Shown here piece after piece: positions 44,700 through 55,000 of a stretch of DNA of 64,000 nucleotides. The DNA comes from Corynebacterium sp. NML130628. Lineage in GTDB: Bacteria; Actinomycetota; Actinomycetes; Mycobacteriales; Mycobacteriaceae. The position numbers were made by a program, and so were the translations under genes. The notes under the pieces are model-generated. The model did not search any database. It saw only the letters and a list, made by a program, of their open reading frames with translations, and had not been told where the DNA came from. Where the stretch lies: assembly GCF_001875665.1 (NCBI RefSeq), contig NZ_MLAL01000045.1:1-64000 (forward strand), in the 5' to 3' direction. Position 1 is the stretch's first letter, and the number at the start of each line of letters is the position of its first letter.

Positions 44700-44717
44700 C
44701 TGAAGACGAGGAACCTC

Positions 44718-47700
44718 TTAGGAGATAACGACGACCAGGTCGCCGCCCTCCACCTTGGTTGCCTGCGTGAAGGCGACTCGCTCAATTGTGCCGTCCTTCG
44801 TGGCGGAAATTGCGGCCTCCATCTTCATCGCCTCAATCGAAGCAACTTGGTCGCCGGCTTTAACCTCATCGCCTGGCTTGACAGTCACGTTCACCACACC
44901 AGCGAACGGCGCTGCAACGTGGCCTTCCTGCGACGGATCTGCCTTCTCCACTTCGGCGACCGTGGACTCGGCGTTCTCATCCCTGACCTGCATCGGGCGG
45001 ATCTGGCCGTTGACGGTCAGGATGACCTGGCGCATACCCTTCTCATCGGGCTCGCCCACAGCGTCAAGGTTGACCACGAGCGGTGGCAGGTGCTCGTCGC
45101 GCTCGCCGTACCAAATCATCGTCTCTTCGCCTTCAACGAGGCCGTAGAAGAAGGTGCGGTCAGACAGGTGGTCCGTGATGCCGTAGGTGCGACGGTGCTC
45201 CAGGAATTCCTTGTACTGCTTCGGGAACAGCAACTGATCCAGCGCGGCACGGCGTGTCACGTGCTCTTCAGAGGCAAGGTCACCGGCGAGTGCTTCCGGC
45301 ACCTGCACCGTGTGGTCTACTTCCTTGCGGTCCTCGAGCGCCTTATCGCGCAGCAACGGCCAACCACCCGGAGGTGTACCCAGCTCACCCTGCAGGAAGC
45401 CAATGACGGACTCGGGGATGTCGTACTTGCGCGGGTTCTCCGCGAAGTCCTTCGGGTCCACGCCCGCACCCACCAGGTGCAGCGCGAGGTCACCAACAAC
45501 CTTCGAGGACGGCGTCACCTTCGTCGGGCGCCCCAGAATCTCGTTCACCGCGGCGTAGTAGTCCTCGATGAGCTCGAAGCGGTTGCCCAGCCCCAGTGCC
45601 TTCGCCTGCGTACGCAGGTTAGAAAGCTGGCCACCAGGAATCTCGTGCTTGTACACGCGGCCGGTCGGGCCGGGAATACCGGACTCGAACGGTGCGTAGA
45701 CCTGACGCACGGCCTCCCAGTACGGCTCAAGGTCACTGACAGCCTGCAGGTCAATGCCGGTGTCGCGCTCGGTGTTCGCGAACGCAGCAACGAGTGCGGA
45801 CAGCGAAGGCTGCGAGGTGGTACCCGCCAGCGGTGCCGACGCCACGTCCACAATGTCCGCGCCAGCATTTGCGGCCGCCAGGTAGGTCGCCAGCTGGCCG
45901 CCAGCCGTGTCGTGGGTGTGCACGTGCACCGGCAGGTCGAAACGCTCGCGCAGCGCCTTGACCAGCTTCGCTGCGGCACCAGGGCGCATCAGGCCCGCCA
46001 TGTCCTTGATCGCGAGGACATGCGCGCCGGCGTCGACAATCTCTTCTGCCAGACGCAGGTAGTAGTCCAGCGTGTAGATGTCCTCAGCAGGATCAAGCAG
46101 GTTGCCAGAGTACGCCATCGCAACCTCGGCGACGGTGGTGTTGGTCTCCAGGACAGCCTCGATCGCTGGACGCATCTGAGAGACGTCGTTCAGCGCGTCG
46201 AAGATACGGAAGATATCAATGCCTGACGACGCCGCTTCGTTCACGAACGCCTTCGTCACCGAATCCGGGTACGGGGTGTAGCCCACCGTGTTGCGGCCAC
46301 GCAACAGCATCTGGATGTTGACGTTCGGGATAGCCTCACGCAGGGCGTCGAGACGCATCCACGGAGACTCGTGGAGGAAGCGCATGCCCACGTCGTAGGT
46401 GGCGCCGCCCCACGCCTCCACCGAGGCGAGCTGCGGCGTCATGTGGCCAACGTGCTTTGCCGCAGCAACCAGCGTGTTCGTACGGATACGCGTTGCCAGT
46501 AGCGACTGGTGCGCATCTCGGAACGTCGTCTCAGTGACGCCAAGTGCGGTCTGGTTGCGGATCTTCTCTGCCCACTTGGTCGGGCCAAGCTCCAGCAGGT
46601 CGTCGCGGGAACCGCGTGGCAGATCGCCGTAGTCGAACTCTGGCAGCTTCTTGGAAGGACGGATCGAGGTCGGACGTGGACCGTTCGGCTTATTGACGGT
46701 CACGTTCGCCAGGTAGTCGAGGATCTTGCCTGCATCGTCCGCTGCTGCGGGCGCCTCAAGCAGGTGCGGGTGATCGTTGATGAAACTCGTGTTGATGCGC
46801 TTGTAGCGGAAATCCTCCTCGGACAGCAGCGCGCGTAGGAAGCCAATGTTGGTGGAAACACCGGTGACGGTGAACTCGTTGAGCGCGCGCAGCGCACGAT
46901 CAACCGCGACCTGGAAGTTGCGTCCGCGGCAGGTCATCTTCACCAGCAGCGAGTCGAAGTTCGGGGTGATCTCAGTGCCGACGTTTGCGGAGCCGTCGAG
47001 ACGTACACCTGCGCCACCTGGCGAGCTGTAGCCGGTGATCACGCCGGAGTCCGGGCGGAACCCGTTGTTCGGGTCCTCGGTGGTGATGCGGCACTGCAGC
47101 GCAGCACCGTTCATCTCGATGAGGTCCTGGCTGAGGTGCACGTCCTCGAGCTTCGCCCCCGCGGCGATGTACATCTGGTTCTTCACGATGTCCACGCCGG
47201 TGATTTCCTCGGTGACGGTGTGCTCCACCTGGACACGCGGGTTCATCTCGATGAAGACATGGTTGCCGTTTTCGTCGACGAGGAATTCGACCGTGCCGGC
47301 GCCTTCGTAGTTGATTTCCTTACAGAAGTTCACCGCGTCCTGGCAAATGCGCTCACGCTGTTCCTGCGTGATGTGCTGCGCCGGGGCGATCTCGACGACC
47401 TTCTGGTGGCGGCGCTGCAGGGAGCAGTCGCGCTCAAACAGGTGCACCACGTTGCCGTAGGAGTCGGCCATGATCTGCACCTCGATGTGCTGCGGGCGGA
47501 TGACCGCGCGCTCGAGGTACACGTTGCCGTCGCCAAATGCGGCCTCGGCCTCGCGGGACGCCTCGGCTGCGAGGCGCTCAACGTCCTCAATCTTCTCAAC
47601 GAAGCGCATACCGCGGCCGCCACCGCCGGCAACTGCCTTCACGAAGATCGGGAAGGTGAAGTCCTTCGCAAGCTCAGCGAGATGCGCCGGATCAGTCGAC

Positions 47701-48140
47701 GGCTCGGAGTCTTTCAGCGTCGGCAGCCCGGCGCGCTCAGCCGCATGCACCGCGGCTGCCTTATCGCCGGTCAGCTCGAGTGTTTCTGGGCTTGGGCCGA
47801 TGAACTTAATGCCGTTGTCGCGGCAGGCGCGCGCAAGCTCCGCGCGCTCCGAAAGGAACCCGTAGCCTGGGTACACTGCATCGGCGCCGGTCTCTTTCGC
47901 AGCCCGGATAATCTCATCGATGTCGAGGTACGCCTTGACAGGCTGCCCCTCAACGCCGATTCGCACGGCTTCGTCGGCGAACGGTCGGTGGTATGACTTG
48001 CGATCCTCACGCGGGTACACCGCGACGGTCTTCGCACCCGTTTCGAATGCTGCTCGGAAAGCACGCACCGCGATTTCGCCACGGTTTGCTACCAAGATCT
48101 TTTTGAATGCCGGGAGGTCATTCAGGGGGAGCTGCTCCAT
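44718..48140 (-). CDS. pyc: pyruvate carboxylase
   Basis: 1140-residue biotin enzyme making oxaloacetate from pyruvate, the main anaplerotic step. N-terminal biotin carboxylase ([24 protein letters not shown] near 170; EMNPRVQVEHTVTE near 300), carboxyltransferase barrel about 540-810 (WGGATYDVGMRFLHESPW, VLAIKDMAG, metal-binding HVHTHDTAGG), PC allosteric linker, and C-terminal biotinyl domain with EAMKMEAAI. ATG at 48140 after GAAGGA; 1140 residues matches C. glutamicum Pyc. A GTGACA tandem lies just upstream. Confidence 0.97.
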   Translation of the reverse strand: MEQLPLNDLPAFKKILVANRGEIAVRAFRAAFETGAKTVAVYPREDRKSYHRPFADEAVRIGVEGQPVKAYLDIDEIIRAAKETGADAVYPGYGFLSERAELARACRDNGIKFIGPSPETLELTGDKAAAVHAAERAGLPTLKDSEPSTDPAHLAELAKDFTFPIFVKAVAGGGGRGMRFVEKIEDVERLAAEASREAEAAFGDGNVYLERAVIRPQHIEVQIMADSYGNVVHLFERDCSLQRRHQKVVEIAPAQHITQEQRERICQDAVNFCKEINYEGAGTVEFLVDENGNHVFIEMNPRVQVEHTVTEEITGVDIVKNQMYIAAGAKLEDVHLSQDLIEMNGAALQCRITTEDPNNGFRPDSGVITGYSSPGGAGVRLDGSANVGTEITPNFDSLLVKMTCRGRNFQVAVDRALRALNEFTVTGVSTNIGFLRALLSEEDFRYKRINTSFINDHPHLLEAPAAADDAGKILDYLANVTVNKPNGPRPTSIRPSKKLPEFDYGDLPRGSRDDLLELGPTKWAEKIRNQTALGVTETTFRDAHQSLLATRIRTNTLVAAAKHVGHMTPQLASVEAWGGATYDVGMRFLHESPWMRLDALREAIPNVNIQMLLRGRNTVGYTPYPDSVTKAFVNEAASSGIDIFRIFDALNDVSQMRPAIEAVLETNTTVAEVAMAYSGNLLDPAEDIYTLDYYLRLAEEIVDAGAHVLAIKDMAGLMRPGAAAKLVKALRERFDLPVHVHTHDTAGGQLATYLAAANAGADIVDVASAPLAGTTSQPSLSALVAAFANTERDTGIDLQAVSDLEPYWEAVRQVYAPFESGIPGPTGRVYKHEIPGGQLSNLRTQAKALGLGNRFELIEDYYAAVNEILGRPTKVTPSSKVVGDLALHLVGAGVDPKDFAENPRKYDIPESVIGFLQGELGTPPGGWPLLRDKALEDRKEVDHTVQVPEALAGDLASEEHVTRRAALDQLLFPKQYKEFLEHRRTYGITDHLSDRTFFYGLVEGEETMIWYGERDEHLPPLVVNLDAVGEPDEKGMRQVILTVNGQIRPMQVRDENAESTVAEVEKADPSQEGHVAAPFAGVVNVTVKPGDEVKAGDQVASIEAMKMEAAISATKDGTIERVAFTQATKVEGGDLVVVIS

Positions 48141-48159
48141 CGATGCAATCCTTCCATAC

Positions 48160-48175
48160 TGTGACATGCGTGACA
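48160..48175. repeat. GTGACA tandem upstream of pyc
   Basis: TGTGACA (48160-48166) is followed by GTGACA at 48170-48175, again a 9-base period; on the pyc strand this is GTCACG then GTCACA. It lies 20-35 bases before the pyc start codon, just upstream of the ribosome site. Third member of the tandem-repeat set in this window. Confidence 0.45.
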
Positions 48176-48307
48176 GTTTGCATGTTATTTGGTTGGCCTG
48201 ACAATCTTAACGCAGGTCGGCGCTACATCACGGGAAAATGCAGAATTGCATTCGGTCCCCCAGCGATTACCCCCTATGTTGGGGCCCGCACTCAACGCTG
48301 CTTCAGG

Positions 48308-48355
48308 TGAAAAACAAACAAAACGGATGGCCCACCGCGCAGGCAGGCCACCCGT
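48308..48355 (-). terminator. rho-independent terminator of the prp operon
   Basis: ACGGATGGCC (48323-48332) pairs with GGCCACCCGT (48346-48355) with one G-U type mismatch and a 13-base loop. On the minus strand the stem is followed by a long T-rich run (TTTTGTTTGTTTTT), a textbook intrinsic terminator 11 bases after the prpC stop. Confidence 0.85.
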
Positions 48356-48365
48356 CGGTAAATGC

Positions 48366-49526
48366 TTACTGCGGCTGGTAGGTGCCGTCGAGATGACGCT
48401 CCTCCGGGCCGTTGTACGCGGACAGCGGGCGAATCAGCGAGTTGTTCTCGAACTGCTCGATGATGTGAGCCGTCCAGCCCGTGATGCGGCTCATCACAAA
48501 CAGCGGTGTGAAGAACTCGATGTCAAAGCCCAGGATGTAGTAGGACGGGCCGGACGGGAAGTCCAGGTTCGGGCGGATGTTGATGGACGTGTTCTCGTAC
48601 ATCGTCTTCGCCATGATGTCGTAGATTTCCACCCACTTCTCGGCGCCCTTGTCCTTGTGCTCTGCTGCAAGCTTCTTGAACGCAGCTTCCATGGTCGGCA
48701 CACGCGAGTCGCCCTTCTTGTACACGCGGTGGCCGAAGCCCATGACAAGCTCCTTGTTCTTCAGTTTGTTCAGGCACCACTGCTCAGCGTTGGCTGGGTC
48801 GTCGATTTCCTTCATGTGGTGCATGACGAACTCGTTCGCGCCACCGTGCAGCGGGCCCTTCAGCGCGCCGATCGCCGCGGTAATCGCGGACCACGCGTCG
48901 GACTGCGTCGAGGTCACCGTGCGCGCGGTGAACGTGGAGGCGTTGAAGGAGTGCTCCGCGTAGAGAATCATGGTCTTCTCAAACGCCTCAATATCCGACG
49001 GGATGGTTGCCGGTGAGCCCTCTTCGTCACCAAAGACCATCCAGAGGAAGTTCTCCGAGAACCCCTTGTCCTTGCTCGGGGCGATGTATCCCTTGCCCTG
49101 ACGGCGGCGAATATCAGTTGCGACGATCGTCGGCAGCTTTGCCAGCAGCTCGGTGCCGATCTTACGGATGTGATCAGCGTCCGGAGTGAACTTGTACTCG
49201 TCGCGGGTGCCAAGGAAGGACACTGCGGTGCGCAGCACATCCATTGGGTGGCAGTCCTTCGGCAGGTAGTTGATCACCTGGATGAGTTCCTCATCGATGT
49301 CTCGGTTATTCATGCAGCCGAGACGGAACTGTTCCGCGCCTTCCTTGTCTGGCAGTTCGCCGTTCCACAGCAGGTACGCGACTTCCTCGAAGGTGCAGTG
49401 TTCTGCCAGCTCGTGGACTGGGTAGCCGTAGTACAGCAGGGAGTTGGTCTCCGGGTTGACCTTGGAGATTGCGGTGTAGTCCGCAACGACGCCAGCGAGG
49501 CCCTTCTTGATTTCTTGAGTGGTCAT
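48366..49526 (-). CDS. prpC: 2-methylcitrate synthase
   Basis: 386-residue citrate-synthase-fold enzyme joining propionyl-CoA and oxaloacetate. Catalytic His in GPLHGGANEFV near 232, His in GFGHRVYKKGDSR near 271, Asp region NLDFPSGPSYYILGF near 320, RPLSAYNGPEERHLD at the end. The short length and RRRQGKGY stretch fit methylcitrate rather than citrate synthase. GAAAGGA before ATG. Last gene of prpDBC. Confidence 0.95.
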   Translation of the reverse strand: MTTQEIKKGLAGVVADYTAISKVNPETNSLLYYGYPVHELAEHCTFEEVAYLLWNGELPDKEGAEQFRLGCMNNRDIDEELIQVINYLPKDCHPMDVLRTAVSFLGTRDEYKFTPDADHIRKIGTELLAKLPTIVATDIRRRQGKGYIAPSKDKGFSENFLWMVFGDEEGSPATIPSDIEAFEKTMILYAEHSFNASTFTARTVTSTQSDAWSAITAAIGALKGPLHGGANEFVMHHMKEIDDPANAEQWCLNKLKNKELVMGFGHRVYKKGDSRVPTMEAAFKKLAAEHKDKGAEKWVEIYDIMAKTMYENTSINIRPNLDFPSGPSYYILGFDIEFFTPLFVMSRITGWTAHIIEQFENNSLIRPLSAYNGPEERHLDGTYQPQ

Positions 49527-49576
49527 GGGATGAGTCCTTTCGGGATAGTGATTAGGATGAGAGTTGAGTGCTAGAG

Positions 49577-50497
49577 CTACTCGAACGTGGATGAGTAGGT
49601 GTCCTTCGAGTAGGTGAAGACGGACTGGTCAAATTGGTTGAAGTCTTCGTACTTGACCAGCTCGTACAGGCGTGACCTGTGCTGCATACGGTCGAGCCAC
49701 GGCTCCTGCGTGCCGGTTTCCGCGATGTCGCGAAGCATGGCTTCGGTCTGGCCCATCGCGAGGCGGAACGTGGTCACTGGCCAAATCACGGCGTTGTAGC
49801 CAAGGTCTTGCAGCGCGCCGGCCGAAAGCAGTTTGGTCTTACCGAACTCAGTCATATTGGCCAGCAGCGGAATGTCGACGGCCTGACGGAAGGTTTCGAA
49901 GTCCTTCTCGGTGTACAGCGCTTCGGTGAAGATGAGGTCCGCGCCGGCATCGGCGTAGGCCTTGGCGCGCTCGATCGCGGAGTCAATGCCTTCGATGCCT
50001 GCTGCGTCGGTTCGAGCGCAGATGACGAAGGCGTCGTCGTGACGCTCCCGGACAGCGGCGCTGATGCGTCGCACCATCAGGTCGCGCGGTACGACCTCTT
50101 TGCCGTCGAGGTGCCCACAGCGCTTCGGGTTGACCTGGTCTTCCAGGTGCAGCGAGGCAAGCCCCGCGCCTTCGAACTCAGCCACGGTGCGTGCGGCGGA
50201 CATCGGTTCGCCGAAGCCGGTGTCGGCGTCGATAAGCACTGGGAGGTTCGTAGCGCGAGCGATGTGACCGCCACGCTGCGCGACCTCCGTCAGAGTGGTC
50301 AGCCCGATATCCGGCAGGCCCAGGTCATTTGCGAGCACCGCGCCGGAAACATAGACGCCTTCGAACCCACCGATGTCTTCAATCAGCCGAGCCGTCAGCG
50401 GGTTGAACGCACCGGGCAGCTTTGTAATTTTCTCGGACTCGAGCGAGGCCCGCAGCGCCAGGCGGCGCTCATTCGGCGTTGTATCAGGAACAAACAT
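49577..50497 (-). CDS. prpB: 2-methylisocitrate lyase
   Basis: 306-residue PEP-mutase-fold lyase splitting 2-methylisocitrate into pyruvate and succinate. PGAFNPLTARLIEDIGGFEGVYVSG start, DADTGFGEP metal site near 90, the catalytic KRCGHLDGKEVV with active Cys near 125, EALYTEKDFE. A GAGGGA site inside the end of prpD and a 1-base gap indicate tight coupling. Confidence 0.95.
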   Translation of the reverse strand: MFVPDTTPNERRLALRASLESEKITKLPGAFNPLTARLIEDIGGFEGVYVSGAVLANDLGLPDIGLTTLTEVAQRGGHIARATNLPVLIDADTGFGEPMSAARTVAEFEGAGLASLHLEDQVNPKRCGHLDGKEVVPRDLMVRRISAAVRERHDDAFVICARTDAAGIEGIDSAIERAKAYADAGADLIFTEALYTEKDFETFRQAVDIPLLANMTEFGKTKLLSAGALQDLGYNAVIWPVTTFRLAMGQTEAMLRDIAETGTQEPWLDRMQHRSRLYELVKYEDFNQFDQSVFTYSKDTYSSTFE

Positions 50498-50498
50498 C

Positions 50499-52010
50499 TT
50501 AGAAAATCCCTCCCGGAATCTGAGGAGCGTTAGCCTTCGTTTCTGCGTTGACCTTGATGTTGAGCTTGCTCAAGTCGGTGAGCTGCTCCAGGTTCTGCAC
50601 GTCCGCAAGGAAGCGATCCTGCTCTTCCTTATCGACGATCCCCTCCGCCAGCGTGCGGAACTTCTGGATGTACTGCTCACGGGCGAACGGACGCGCCCCC
50701 AGTGGGTGCGCATCCGCCACGGCCATCTCGTCCTCGATGACGGTGCCGTCGTTGAAGGTGATGACAGCCTTCGCACCGAACGCCTTCTCGTTCGGATCCT
50801 GCGAGTGGTAGCGGCGCGTCCACTCCGGGTCCTCCACCGTGGAGATCTTGTGCCATAGCGTTACCGTCTCTGGGCGGTTCGCACGTTCAGGAGCGTAGGA
50901 GTCGACGTGGTGCCACGTGCCGTCCTCGAGCGCGACTGCGAAGATGTACATGATCGAGTGGTCCAGCGTCTCGCGGGTCGCGGATGGGTCCATCTTCTGC
51001 GGGTCGTTCGCGCCGGTGCCGATGACGTAGTGCGTGTGGTGCGAGGTATGCAGCACGATGGACTCGATGTCGGCGGTGGACTTGCCTGCATCCGCAATGG
51101 TCTGCTTCATGCGGCGCGCCAGGTCGATCGGTGCTTGCGACTGATACTCGGCCGAGTGCTCCTTCGTGTAGGTCTCCAGGATTGCGCGCTTCGCCTCACC
51201 GTCCGCCGGCAGTGGCACGATGTAGGTGCGTTCTGGGGAGTGCAGCATCCACGCGATGAAGCCGTCTTCGCCTTCCCAGATCGGTGCAGGTGCGCCCTCG
51301 CCGCGCATCGCACGGTCAACGGCCTCGATGCCCATCTTGCCCGCGAAAGCTGGAGCGGACGCCTTCCAGGAAGAGATGAGGCCCTTACGGGACTGGCGCG
51401 TCGCAGTCGTCGTGTGCAGCGCCTGACCCACCGCCTGGTAGATGGTGTCGACGTCCAGGTCCAGCATGGTACCCAGACCAGCTGCAACTGACGGGCCAAG
51501 GTGTGCCACGTGGTCAATCTTCCACTCGTGCAGACACATGCCCTTCACCAGGTTGACCTGGATTTCGTAGCCGGTGGCCAGGCCACGGATCAGTGCCTTG
51601 CCGTCGAGCCCCTTGTGCTGCGCGACTGCGAGGATCGGCGGGATGTTGTCGCCCGGGTGGGAGTATTCGGCCGCGAGGAAGGTGTCGTGGAAGTCCAGCT
51701 CGCGAACCGCGGTGCCGTTCGCGAACGCGGCCCACTCTGCGGAGTAGGAGCCGTCGACACCAAAGAGCTGCGCGCCGCCTTCGACAACCGGGTGTGCCTC
51801 CGCCATCACGCGGGCAGTGGCAACTGGGCGACGACCGTAGGAAGCGACCGCGACCGCAGCGTTGTCGATGATGCGGTTGATAATCATCTCGGTCGTTTCA
51901 GCAGGAACCTCGACCGGGTCTGCCGCAACCTTTGCAATCTTGTATGCGAGGTGCTCTTCAATCGGGAAATCTTCTGCCGAACGGTGCGTGCGCACATTGT
52001 GTTCGATCAT
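50499..52010 (-). CDS. prpD: 2-methylcitrate dehydratase PrpD
   Basis: 503-residue MmgE/PrpD-family dehydratase converting 2-methylcitrate to 2-methylaconitate. Conserved [16 protein letters not shown] near 100, [25 protein letters not shown] near 190, [19 protein letters not shown] near 325, and [16 protein letters not shown] at 52010 has AGGAG 5 bases before it; the frame opens further to 52085 without a site. First gene of the prpDBC operon, divergent from prpR. Confidence 0.95.
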   Translation of the reverse strand: MIEHNVRTHRSAEDFPIEEHLAYKIAKVAADPVEVPAETTEMIINRIIDNAAVAVASYGRRPVATARVMAEAHPVVEGGAQLFGVDGSYSAEWAAFANGTAVRELDFHDTFLAAEYSHPGDNIPPILAVAQHKGLDGKALIRGLATGYEIQVNLVKGMCLHEWKIDHVAHLGPSVAAGLGTMLDLDVDTIYQAVGQALHTTTATRQSRKGLISSWKASAPAFAGKMGIEAVDRAMRGEGAPAPIWEGEDGFIAWMLHSPERTYIVPLPADGEAKRAILETYTKEHSAEYQSQAPIDLARRMKQTIADAGKSTADIESIVLHTSHHTHYVIGTGANDPQKMDPSATRETLDHSIMYIFAVALEDGTWHHVDSYAPERANRPETVTLWHKISTVEDPEWTRRYHSQDPNEKAFGAKAVITFNDGTVIEDEMAVADAHPLGARPFAREQYIQKFRTLAEGIVDKEEQDRFLADVQNLEQLTDLSKLNIKVNAETKANAPQIPGGIF

Positions 52011-52198
52011 CTCGGCTCCTTCGTCTTTGCTGAAGTTCCGCATCTGCGAAACGTTGTTGATGTTGCAGCTCATACTAAGAACCAAAATGTGATGCGTGCC
52101 ATGATTTTAGGCTGTAAACTTCTGCGTACAAATTCATTCGACTATGCAAACTCTGCTAACCACGCTGCGTAGACGCACAAAACCGAGGAAAGGCAACC
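52011..52198. promoter_or_regulatory. prpDBC-prpR divergent control region
   Basis: 188-base gap between divergent genes. It contains ATGCAAACTCTGC (about 52144-52156), which carries the TTTGCA half of the RamB/PrpR-type operator (TTTGCAAA) on the minus strand, and AT-rich stretches suitable for promoters. The prpR ribosome site GAGGAAAGG lies 6 bases before its ATG. Operator assignment is inference. Confidence 0.4.
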
Positions 52199-53506
52199 AT
52201 GGCAAAGCTGTACGCGGGGGCAAAGATACAGACGCTCCGCCGTGAACTCGAACTCACACAAGGGGAAATGGCCCGCCGGATCGACATCTCAACGAGCTAC
52301 CTCAACCAACTCGAAAACGACCAGCGGCCGCTGACCGTCAGCGTGCTCCTCCAACTCACCAACGTGTTTCAGCTCTCCCCCACCTTCTTCTCCCCCGACG
52401 AAGACCAACGCGTGGTCAATGAGCTGTCCGAACTCCTCCCGCGCATCCCGCAACCGCAACTCCACGAATTCGCGCAGCGCTTCCCCGACATCGCAAATAC
52501 CCTCCGGGCGCTGCCCTCTCCCGAAACAGCCGATCCCGAACACCCCCACGCGTTAGTCCGCGAGTTCTTCCAAAACCACAAGAACTACTTCCACGAACTC
52601 GACCTCGCAGCCGAACAGCTCGCCGCGCACACCGCGAACCGACAACTGCGACTGACCCGGCTCGCGGCGACCTTCGACCGTGAATACGGCATCCAGGTGC
52701 GCTTCAACCAATACGTCAACGGACCCCGCTCAACCCTGCAGCACAATCAGCGCGAGATCCGGCTGCGCACCGGCCTCACCGAGGCGCAACAGTGCTTCGA
52801 ACTCGCCTACCACTACGGGCGCACCGCGTTCGCCGCACTCATCGACGAATACGTACGTGACACCTTCAACGAGGCAACACAACCCGAACCTGTCCAGCTT
52901 GCGCGCCACGGACTGGCGCAGTACTTCGCCGCTGCTGTCACCATGCCCTACGCCGAGCTGCTCAAAGCCGCCGAGGAAACCCGCTACGACATCGACGTCA
53001 TCTCAGCACGCTTCGGCACGGGGTTCGAGTCCACCTGCCAGCGCCTCGCCACCTTGCAGCGCCCCGGCGCGGAAGCAATCCCATTCGTTTTCGTGCGCAC
53101 CGACCGGGCGGGCAATATTTCGAAGCGCCAGTCGTCGACAGCGTTTCACTTCTCACGCCACGGCGGGGGTTGCCCCTTGTGGGTTGTGCACCGCGCGTTT
53201 GAAACCTCAAACAGGGTGACGCGCCAGGTTGCCGTCATGCCGGACGGGCGGACCTACTTGTGGATCGCGCGCATGGTGCAAGGCCCCGTCGTCGGTTTCG
53301 ACTCCCCGCGCCGGGAGCACGCGGTGGTGTTGGGCTGCGATATCGCGTTCGCCCAACGCATGATTTACGCCGACGGGCTGAACATCTCCCCTGAATCAGC
53401 GACAAAAATTGGCCCCGGCTGCGCTACCTGCCCACGCGCATCGTGCCCGCAGCGAGCGTTTCCGGGGCCACCAAGCCCTCACCTGGGTACCGAGGTCGGC
53501 CCCTAG
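52199..53506 (+). CDS. prpR: short-chain fatty acyl-responsive regulator PrpR (XRE family)
   Basis: 435-residue regulator of the RamB/PrpR type controlling propionate catabolism. XRE helix-turn-helix at 5-62 (IQTLRRELELTQGEMARRI, STSYLNQLENDQRPLT), a central ligand domain (IrrE/DUF955-like, FELAYHYGRTAFAALIDEYV near 200), and a C-terminal region with PFVFVRTDRAGNISKR and a Cys-rich end GCATCPRASCPQ consistent with the iron-sulfur site described for mycobacterial PrpR. Divergent from prpDBC, overlaps lpdA by 4 bases. Confidence 0.9.
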   Translation: MAKLYAGAKIQTLRRELELTQGEMARRIDISTSYLNQLENDQRPLTVSVLLQLTNVFQLSPTFFSPDEDQRVVNELSELLPRIPQPQLHEFAQRFPDIANTLRALPSPETADPEHPHALVREFFQNHKNYFHELDLAAEQLAAHTANRQLRLTRLAATFDREYGIQVRFNQYVNGPRSTLQHNQREIRLRTGLTEAQQCFELAYHYGRTAFAALIDEYVRDTFNEATQPEPVQLARHGLAQYFAAAVTMPYAELLKAAEETRYDIDVISARFGTGFESTCQRLATLQRPGAEAIPFVFVRTDRAGNISKRQSSTAFHFSRHGGGCPLWVVHRAFETSNRVTRQVAVMPDGRTYLWIARMVQGPVVGFDSPRREHAVVLGCDIAFAQRMIYADGLNISPESATKIGPGCATCPRASCPQRAFPGPPSPHLGTEVGP

Positions 53507-54909
53507 TCCAGGTCAGACTTAGCAATCAGCCTGCGCGCCGCCTCAGTAATCGAGCCCGACAGGGACGGGTAAACCGCCATCGAGTTCGCCAGCTGGCGTA
53601 CGGTCAGGTCGTTGGCCACCGCGATGGTCAACGACAAAATCAGTTCGGAGGCTGTCGGGGCGACAATCACGCCACCGAGCACCTGGCCGGAGCCCTTGCG
53701 GGCGAAAATCTTCACAAAACCATGCTGGAGGGAACGCATCTTCGCGCGAGGGTTCGTCGCCAAGTCCAGCTTGTAGATGTCCGCGTCCACCTCACCGTCG
53801 GTGATCTGCTGCTGCGTCACGCCAACCGCTGCGATCTCCGGTCGGGTAAAGACCGCGTTGCCCACCGTCTTCAAACGCACCGGCGAAACCCCCTCACCCA
53901 GGGCGTGGTCGACGGCAATGCGACCCTGCTGCGCTGCGACGGATGCCAGTGGCATCAGGTCACTGCAGTCGCCCGCAGCGTAAATGCCAGCGACGTTGGT
54001 GCGCGACACACGGTCAACAACGATGTGGCCGGACGGGGCAACCTCCACACCGGCCGCCTCCAGGTTGAGGTCCGCCGTGTTCGGAATCGAACCAATGGAC
54101 ATCATCACGTGCGAACCGGAAATTTCGCGCCCATCCGTCGTGCGAACCACGACGCCGTCGCCAGTGTTCGTCACCGACTCCACGCGCGCGTGCTTCTCCA
54201 AGTGGACGCCACGGCCAGCCAGCACATCCTCGAGCACGTCAGCCGCATCGGCGTCGTCGTGCGGCAGAATGCGGTCACGCGACGCCACCATGGTCACCTT
54301 GACGCCCAGCTCAGCGAACGCAGAAACAAACTCGGCGCCAGTGACGCCGGAGCCGACCACGATCAGGTGCGTCGGCATTTCCTTGAGGCTGTACATCTGA
54401 CGCCAGTTCAAGATGCGCTCGCCGTCCGGCTCAGCGCCTGGCAGCACGCGCGGATTCGCGCCGGTGCACACCAGCACCATGTCGCAGTCGATAATCTCGG
54501 TGTCGTTGCCCTCGCAGTGCACCTCCACGCGATGCGTCGTGTGCCCAAGCTGCTTGTCAGCAAACCGCGCACGCCCATTGATAAGACGCACACCACGCTG
54601 CTCCAACTGCGCAGCGATGTCGCTCGATTGCTTCTCGGCCAGTGCAATCACACGCGCATTCAGCGCCGTCAGCGATAGCTGGGCTTCCCCAAGGCCGTGG
54701 TTGAGGCCCATGTCGTCTGCACGGCGAAGGTCCGTCTTGATGTTGGCGCCAGCAATGAACCCCTTCGAAGGGACAACGTCCTTGCGGATAGCGGACCCGC
54801 CCAAGCCGTTGTCTTCCACAACGGTGATATCAGCTCCGTACTTTGATGCAACCAGCGCAGCCTCGTAACCAGCCGGCCCTCCGCCAATAATGACGATCTT
54901 CTTCGACAC
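53503..54909 (-). CDS. lpdA: NAD(P)H dehydrogenase (quinone), LpdA type
   Basis: 468-residue flavoprotein disulfide reductase relative. FAD site VIIGGGPAGYEAALVA at the N-terminus, a second Rossmann motif VVGSGVTGAEFVSAF near 175, FAD motif IYAAGDCSDLMPLASVAAQQG near 300, and a dimerisation domain from 345. The redox CxxxxC is missing (GLGGSAIRKDVVPSKG), as in mycobacterial LpdA, which acts as an NAD(P)H:quinone reductase. So it is not a lipoamide dehydrogenase. Confidence 0.9.
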   Translation of the reverse strand: MSKKIVIIGGGPAGYEAALVASKYGADITVVEDNGLGGSAIRKDVVPSKGFIAGANIKTDLRRADDMGLNHGLGEAQLSLTALNARVIALAEKQSSDIAAQLEQRGVRLINGRARFADKQLGHTTHRVEVHCEGNDTEIIDCDMVLVCTGANPRVLPGAEPDGERILNWRQMYSLKEMPTHLIVVGSGVTGAEFVSAFAELGVKVTMVASRDRILPHDDADAADVLEDVLAGRGVHLEKHARVESVTNTGDGVVVRTTDGREISGSHVMMSIGSIPNTADLNLEAAGVEVAPSGHIVVDRVSRTNVAGIYAAGDCSDLMPLASVAAQQGRIAVDHALGEGVSPVRLKTVGNAVFTRPEIAAVGVTQQQITDGEVDADIYKLDLATNPRAKMRSLQHGFVKIFARKGSGQVLGGVIVAPTASELILSLTIAVANDLTVRQLANSMAVYPSLSGSITEAARRLIAKSDLD

Positions 54910-55000
54910 CTACATACTCCTCAACGGTCTTCGTCGTTCACACAAATACTTAGATAGTCTACACCGCTGTACGCAGCTCCGATACCATCCAATAGTTGCA

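Noticed and set aside
44847-46226. A 459-codon frame antisense to pyc
   Set aside because: Shadow of pyc; Arg/Val/Leu-rich with no domain.
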